Shown in pieces: positions 27,388-30,047 of a stretch of DNA of 30,047 nt; position 1 is the stretch's first letter; each line of letters begins with the position of its first letter. The stretch spans positions 1 to 30,047 of the forward strand of contig CAYOLJ010000005.1 of assembly GCA_964404805.1 (NCBI GenBank), read 5' to 3'. Made by a program: the position numbers and the translations under genes. Origin of the DNA: Peribacter sp964404805 (GTDB lineage Bacteria > Patescibacteriota > Gracilibacteria > Peribacterales > Peribacteraceae). The notes below the pieces were generated by a model, which worked only from the letters and a program-made list of their open reading frames with translations, did not search any database and had not been told where the DNA came from.

Positions 27388-29034
27388 ATGGAGACCCGTT
27401 TTATCATTGTGACTGGAGGAGTCTGTAGCTCGCTTGGAAAGGGGATCGCCGCTTCTTCTATCGGAGCGATCATGAAGGCATGTGGATACAAAGTGTTCGT
27501 ACAGAAGCTCGATCCGTATCTCAATGTGGATCCCGGTACGATGAGTCCCTTCCAACATGGCGAAGTTTTCGTCACCGATGACGGTGCAGAAACGGATCTG
27601 GATCTGGGGCACTACGAGCGGTTCATCGATGAACCGATGAGTCGGCTTTCTTCGGTCACGACGGGGCAAGTGTATCTCAATGTGCTTGGCAGAGAGCGCA
27701 AGGGGGATTTTCTTGGCGGAACAATTCAGGTGGTGCCGCACATCACTGATACGATCAAGCAGAGAGTTATTGCTGCGGCGGAAGGGAGTGGAGCAGAAAT
27801 TATGATGGTCGAAATTGGTGGAACGGTTGGCGATATTGAGGGAGCGCCGTTTCTCGAAGCTGTACGCCAACTCAAGTCTGAGCTTGGTTCTGGGCGGATT
27901 CTCCATATACACCTCACGCTGCTGCCATACCTTAAAGGATCCAAAGAACTCAAGACCAAGCCCACACAGCACTCCGTGAACGAGCTTCGTCGTCATGGAC
28001 TCCAGCCTGATATGATTCTGGCGCGCGCGGACTATCGTATCGCGCCGGAGCTCCTTAAAAAGATCGCACGTTTCTGCGATGTACGCGAGGAGGCGGTCAT
28101 TCCGGCACTCACGGTGAATTCCATCTACGACGTGCCGCTTAATTTTCAGAAGTACAATATCGCGCGCATCATTGGTGAGGAACTCGCGCTCGGCGAGCTC
28201 TCGCCCGATATGTCTGAGTGGGAGCGTGGTCGTGAGCGCTATGCCGCTGCAGAGAAGGCGGTGCCGATTGCGCTTGTGGGCAAGTACACGGATCTCGAAG
28301 ATGCCTATCTCTCCGTCATCGAGGCAATCAAGGCGGCTGCGGTACATGCAGGGCACAAGGCAGAGGTTGTCTGGGTTGATTCCACACTACTCGAAAAGCC
28401 TGCTTCGAGTGCCAGCGCCGAGGAACAGAAGGCACACGCCGAAGAGTGGAAGAAGCTCGAATCCTGCAAGGGATTGGTGATTCCGGGAGGTTTTGGACTT
28501 CGTGGCATCGAAGGCAAGATTGCCGCGGCGCACTACGCGCGCGTGAAGAAGGTGCCGTACCTCGGGCTCTGCTTAGGCTCGCAGATCCTCGCTATTGAGT
28601 TTGCACGTTCCATGCTCAAAGATCCTGCGCTCACAAGCGAGGAATTCGACGAAGCGGGGAAGCTGCCCAAGTCGAAGTATGTGGTGCACTTCCTTCCCGG
28701 TCAGCATGCCGGCCGGTCCAAGGGAGGAACGCTGCGTCTCGGAGCGTACAAGTGCACGCTCAAGGAGGGCACGAAGGCGTTCGAGGCCTATGGCGTGAAA
28801 GAAATTTCGGAGCGCCACCGCCACCGCTACGAGTTCAACAATGCGCTTCGCAAGAAGCTCGAAGAGAAGGGTCTCGTGTTCTCCGGTGAGTGGGAGGAGC
28901 AGGGGATCATGGAGATCGTGGAGGTAAAGGGTCATCCCTTCATGCTCGGATCGCAGTTCCATCCCGAGTTCCAGAGCCGTCCGCACCGTCCGCATCCGCT
29001 CTTCGCAGCGTTCATGAAGGCTGCTATCTCATAA
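27388..29034 (+). CDS. pyrG: CTP synthase
   Basis: Converts UTP to CTP using ATP and glutamine, the last step of de novo CTP synthesis; cytosolic. The 548 residues are close to the usual 535-550. The synthetase domain (about 1-270) opens with IIVTGGVCSSLGKGI and has the P-loop-like GKG and LDPYLNVDPGTMSPFQHGEVFVTDDGAETDLDLGHYERF. The class I glutamine amidotransferase domain (about 295-548) has the nucleophile C395 (YLGLCLGSQ) with H525 and E527 (SQFHPEF). I chose ATG 27388 (METRFIIVTGG) on family grounds; an in-frame ATG at 27325 would add 21 residues and start directly after the attenuator T-run. The upstream leader carries a candidate CTP-sensing attenuator. The next-but-one gene, pyrD, belongs to the same pathway. 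Confidence 0.97.
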   Translation: METRFIIVTGGVCSSLGKGIAASSIGAIMKACGYKVFVQKLDPYLNVDPGTMSPFQHGEVFVTDDGAETDLDLGHYERFIDEPMSRLSSVTTGQVYLNVLGRERKGDFLGGTIQVVPHITDTIKQRVIAAAEGSGAEIMMVEIGGTVGDIEGAPFLEAVRQLKSELGSGRILHIHLTLLPYLKGSKELKTKPTQHSVNELRRHGLQPDMILARADYRIAPELLKKIARFCDVREEAVIPALTVNSIYDVPLNFQKYNIARIIGEELALGELSPDMSEWERGRERYAAAEKAVPIALVGKYTDLEDAYLSVIEAIKAAAVHAGHKAEVVWVDSTLLEKPASSASAEEQKAHAEEWKKLESCKGLVIPGGFGLRGIEGKIAAAHYARVKKVPYLGLCLGSQILAIEFARSMLKDPALTSEEFDEAGKLPKSKYVVHFLPGQHAGRSKGGTLRLGAYKCTLKEGTKAFEAYGVKEISERHRHRYEFNNALRKKLEEKGLVFSGEWEEQGIMEIVEVKGHPFMLGSQFHPEFQSRPHRPHPLFAAFMKAAIS

Positions 29035-29061
29035 CGCACTACTCTTCCTCTCTCCAACTCC

Positions 29062-29715
29062 ATGGATTCCGTTTCATCGTCATCTAATCGTCCCGTCTTC
29101 GACCGCAAAATCGTCCTCGCGCTCACGCTCTATCTCACTGCCCTCTTCGTCTCGAATACCGTCGGCATCAAGATCATGCCGTTCATTTTCGGCACGCATC
29201 TCTCGACCGCAATCTTCGCTTTTCCTATTGTCTTCCTCATGACGGATGTTGTTGGCGAGGTCTACGGCAAAGCCCATGCGCGCGCCTTCGTGCGAATGGG
29301 CTTTCTCAGCCTCGTGGTCTTCCTCCTCTTCAATGCGCTCAGTAACGTCATGCCTACTTCCGCAGAGTTCCGCATGCCCGACGCTTACAACCAGATTTTC
29401 GGTCTCTCCCTACGCTTCACCTTCGCCTCGCTGATCGCGTTCATCGTGGGGGAGTACCAGGATGTTTTTTCCTTCTTCTTCCTTAAGGCGAGGTTGGGCG
29501 GTAAGCACTTCTGGCTGCGGTCCAATCTCTCCAATCTCTGGGGGCAGCTCATTGATACCACAATCTGGTTTTCTATCGCTTTCATCGGTGTGTATCCGCT
29601 CAAAGTGATCGTGCTTATGGCGATTCCTTGGTGGCTCTTCAAGTTCGGCATGGGCGTGCTCTACACCCCTTTAAGCTACGCGGGGATCTGGCTGCTGCGG
29701 CGGCCGGAGCGATAG
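29062..29715 (+). CDS. YhhQ-family queuosine-precursor transporter
   Basis: 217-residue integral membrane protein with about six hydrophobic segments (for example 18-33, 45-63, 78-96, 113-130, 160-178 and 180-200). Family marks are SNTVGIKIM, then PIVFLMTDVVGEVYGKAHAR and SNLWGQLIDTTIWFSIAF. YhhQ proteins import queuine/preQ1-type precursors for tRNA modification, which suits an organism without its own synthesis. The ATG at 29062 is preceded by a pyrimidine-rich leader (CTACTCTTCCTCTCTCCAAC). The gap from pyrG is 27 bp without a promoter I can see, so it may be co-transcribed with pyrG. Confidence 0.9.
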   Translation: MDSVSSSSNRPVFDRKIVLALTLYLTALFVSNTVGIKIMPFIFGTHLSTAIFAFPIVFLMTDVVGEVYGKAHARAFVRMGFLSLVVFLLFNALSNVMPTSAEFRMPDAYNQIFGLSLRFTFASLIAFIVGEYQDVFSFFFLKARLGGKHFWLRSNLSNLWGQLIDTTIWFSIAFIGVYPLKVIVLMAIPWWLFKFGMGVLYTPLSYAGIWLLRRPER

Positions 29716-29757
29716 AGAGAAGTGCGGGTTTTGCTGGATCCTGATCGTCGCTTCCTG

Positions 29758-29771
29758 CATACTGGCGACCG
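29758..29771 (+). promoter_or_regulatory. -10-like box near the pyrD start
   Basis: CATACT at 29758-29763 is followed by 8 nt and the ATG at 29772, the same leaderless geometry seen elsewhere in the window. The hexamer match is only moderate. Confidence 0.35.
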
Positions 29772-30047
29772 ATGAACCTCTCCCAGACGGTCCTCGGGGT
29801 CACCTTCCAAAACCCCACTGTTCTCGCGTCGGGCATTTGGGGAATCACGGCATCGAGCTGGCGGCGTGTATCGCAAAGTGGAGCGGGCGGAATCACAACC
29901 AAATCTTTATGGCTTTCGGAGCACAAGGGGCATCCCAACCCTACGATCATTTCGACAGAGCATTGGACGCTCAATGCCGTGGGTGTGCCCGATGCCGGTA
30001 TCGAAAAGGCACGCGAAGAGATCGGTGACTACAACAAGGACAAACCA
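29772..30047 (+). CDS. pyrD: Dihydroorotate dehydrogenase, class 1 (partial, C-terminus outside window)
   Basis: Oxidises dihydroorotate to orotate in pyrimidine synthesis. The first 92 residues show the class 1 text NPTVLASGIWG, then GAGGITTKSLWLSEHKGHPNPTIISTEHWTLNAVGVPDAG, with the FMN-contacting TTKS and the NAVG loop. The frame is open to the window end. The start MNLSQTVLGVTFQNP is usual for the soluble catabolic/1B type, but 1A and 1B cannot be told apart without the rest or a pyrK neighbour. It lies one gene away from pyrG, so two pyrimidine genes are close together. Confidence 0.92.
   Translation, partial: MNLSQTVLGVTFQNPTVLASGIWGITASSWRRVSQSGAGGITTKSLWLSEHKGHPNPTIISTEHWTLNAVGVPDAGIEKAREEIGDYNKDKP

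Noticed and set aside
27349..28356. Minus-strand open frame of 335 codons within pyrG
   Set aside because: Shadow of the conserved CTP synthase frame.

Overview
The window reads as a compact, gene-dense bacterial chromosome segment of about 55% GC that uses the standard code (TGA is a normal stop). Several traits point to a candidate-phyla-radiation (Patescibacteria) bacterium, possibly of the Peregrinibacteria/Peribacteria type. These are a Cys-rich zinc-ladder protein family I know mainly from such genomes, an ADP-forming acyl-CoA synthetase, a short ProRS, and large lineage-specific membrane proteins. The lineage call is inference; no marker gene here proves it.

Region by region. 1-2382: 5' part of a P-type cation ATPase and an SDR oxidoreductase, both on the minus strand. 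2478-2673: a structured repeat (copy 1). 2734-6236: ADP-forming acyl-CoA synthetase, a cold-shock protein with its own terminator, an AT-rich two-gene insert, and tRNA-Glu(CUC). 6318-10335: a membrane PH-domain protein, a UvrC with an acetyltransferase-like domain inserted in its nuclease domain, the second repeat copy (9288-9467), and a GT2 glycosyltransferase. 10354-13075: a folded intergenic element, two Cys-rich/zinc-ribbon genes, a small unknown gene, and a divergent TrmB-like regulator with two dyads at its promoter. 13166-15377: ribosomal protein L25, a DUF3048 protein and a ribosome-hibernation factor. 15532-23256: a four-gene cluster of unknown function (two paralogous tripartite proteins, a 64-residue protein and a 1671-residue multi-pass protein). 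23276-27036: a duplicated gene start, a Cas4/RecB-like Fe-S nuclease, a DUF212 membrane protein, ProRS, a YtxH-like protein and a secreted Arg-rich protein. 27061-30047: terminator, a nested inverted repeat, a candidate CTP-sensing leader, CTP synthase, a YhhQ-type transporter and the start of dihydroorotate dehydrogenase.

The best candidate for an undescribed system is the 15532-23256 cluster. Its members share a Trp-Thr-x-(Asp/Glu)-Lys amphipathic repeat with 11-residue spacing, so they probably act together at the membrane. Other observations worth follow-up are the UvrC-acetyltransferase chimera, the pyrG leader that matches the Bacillus reiterative-transcription attenuator, the strict three-residue cysteine register of the 10740-11729 protein, and translation signals. 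No gene here has a convincing Shine-Dalgarno. Start codons instead lie 5-8 nt after a -10 box (leaderless) or follow a short pyrimidine-rich tract.
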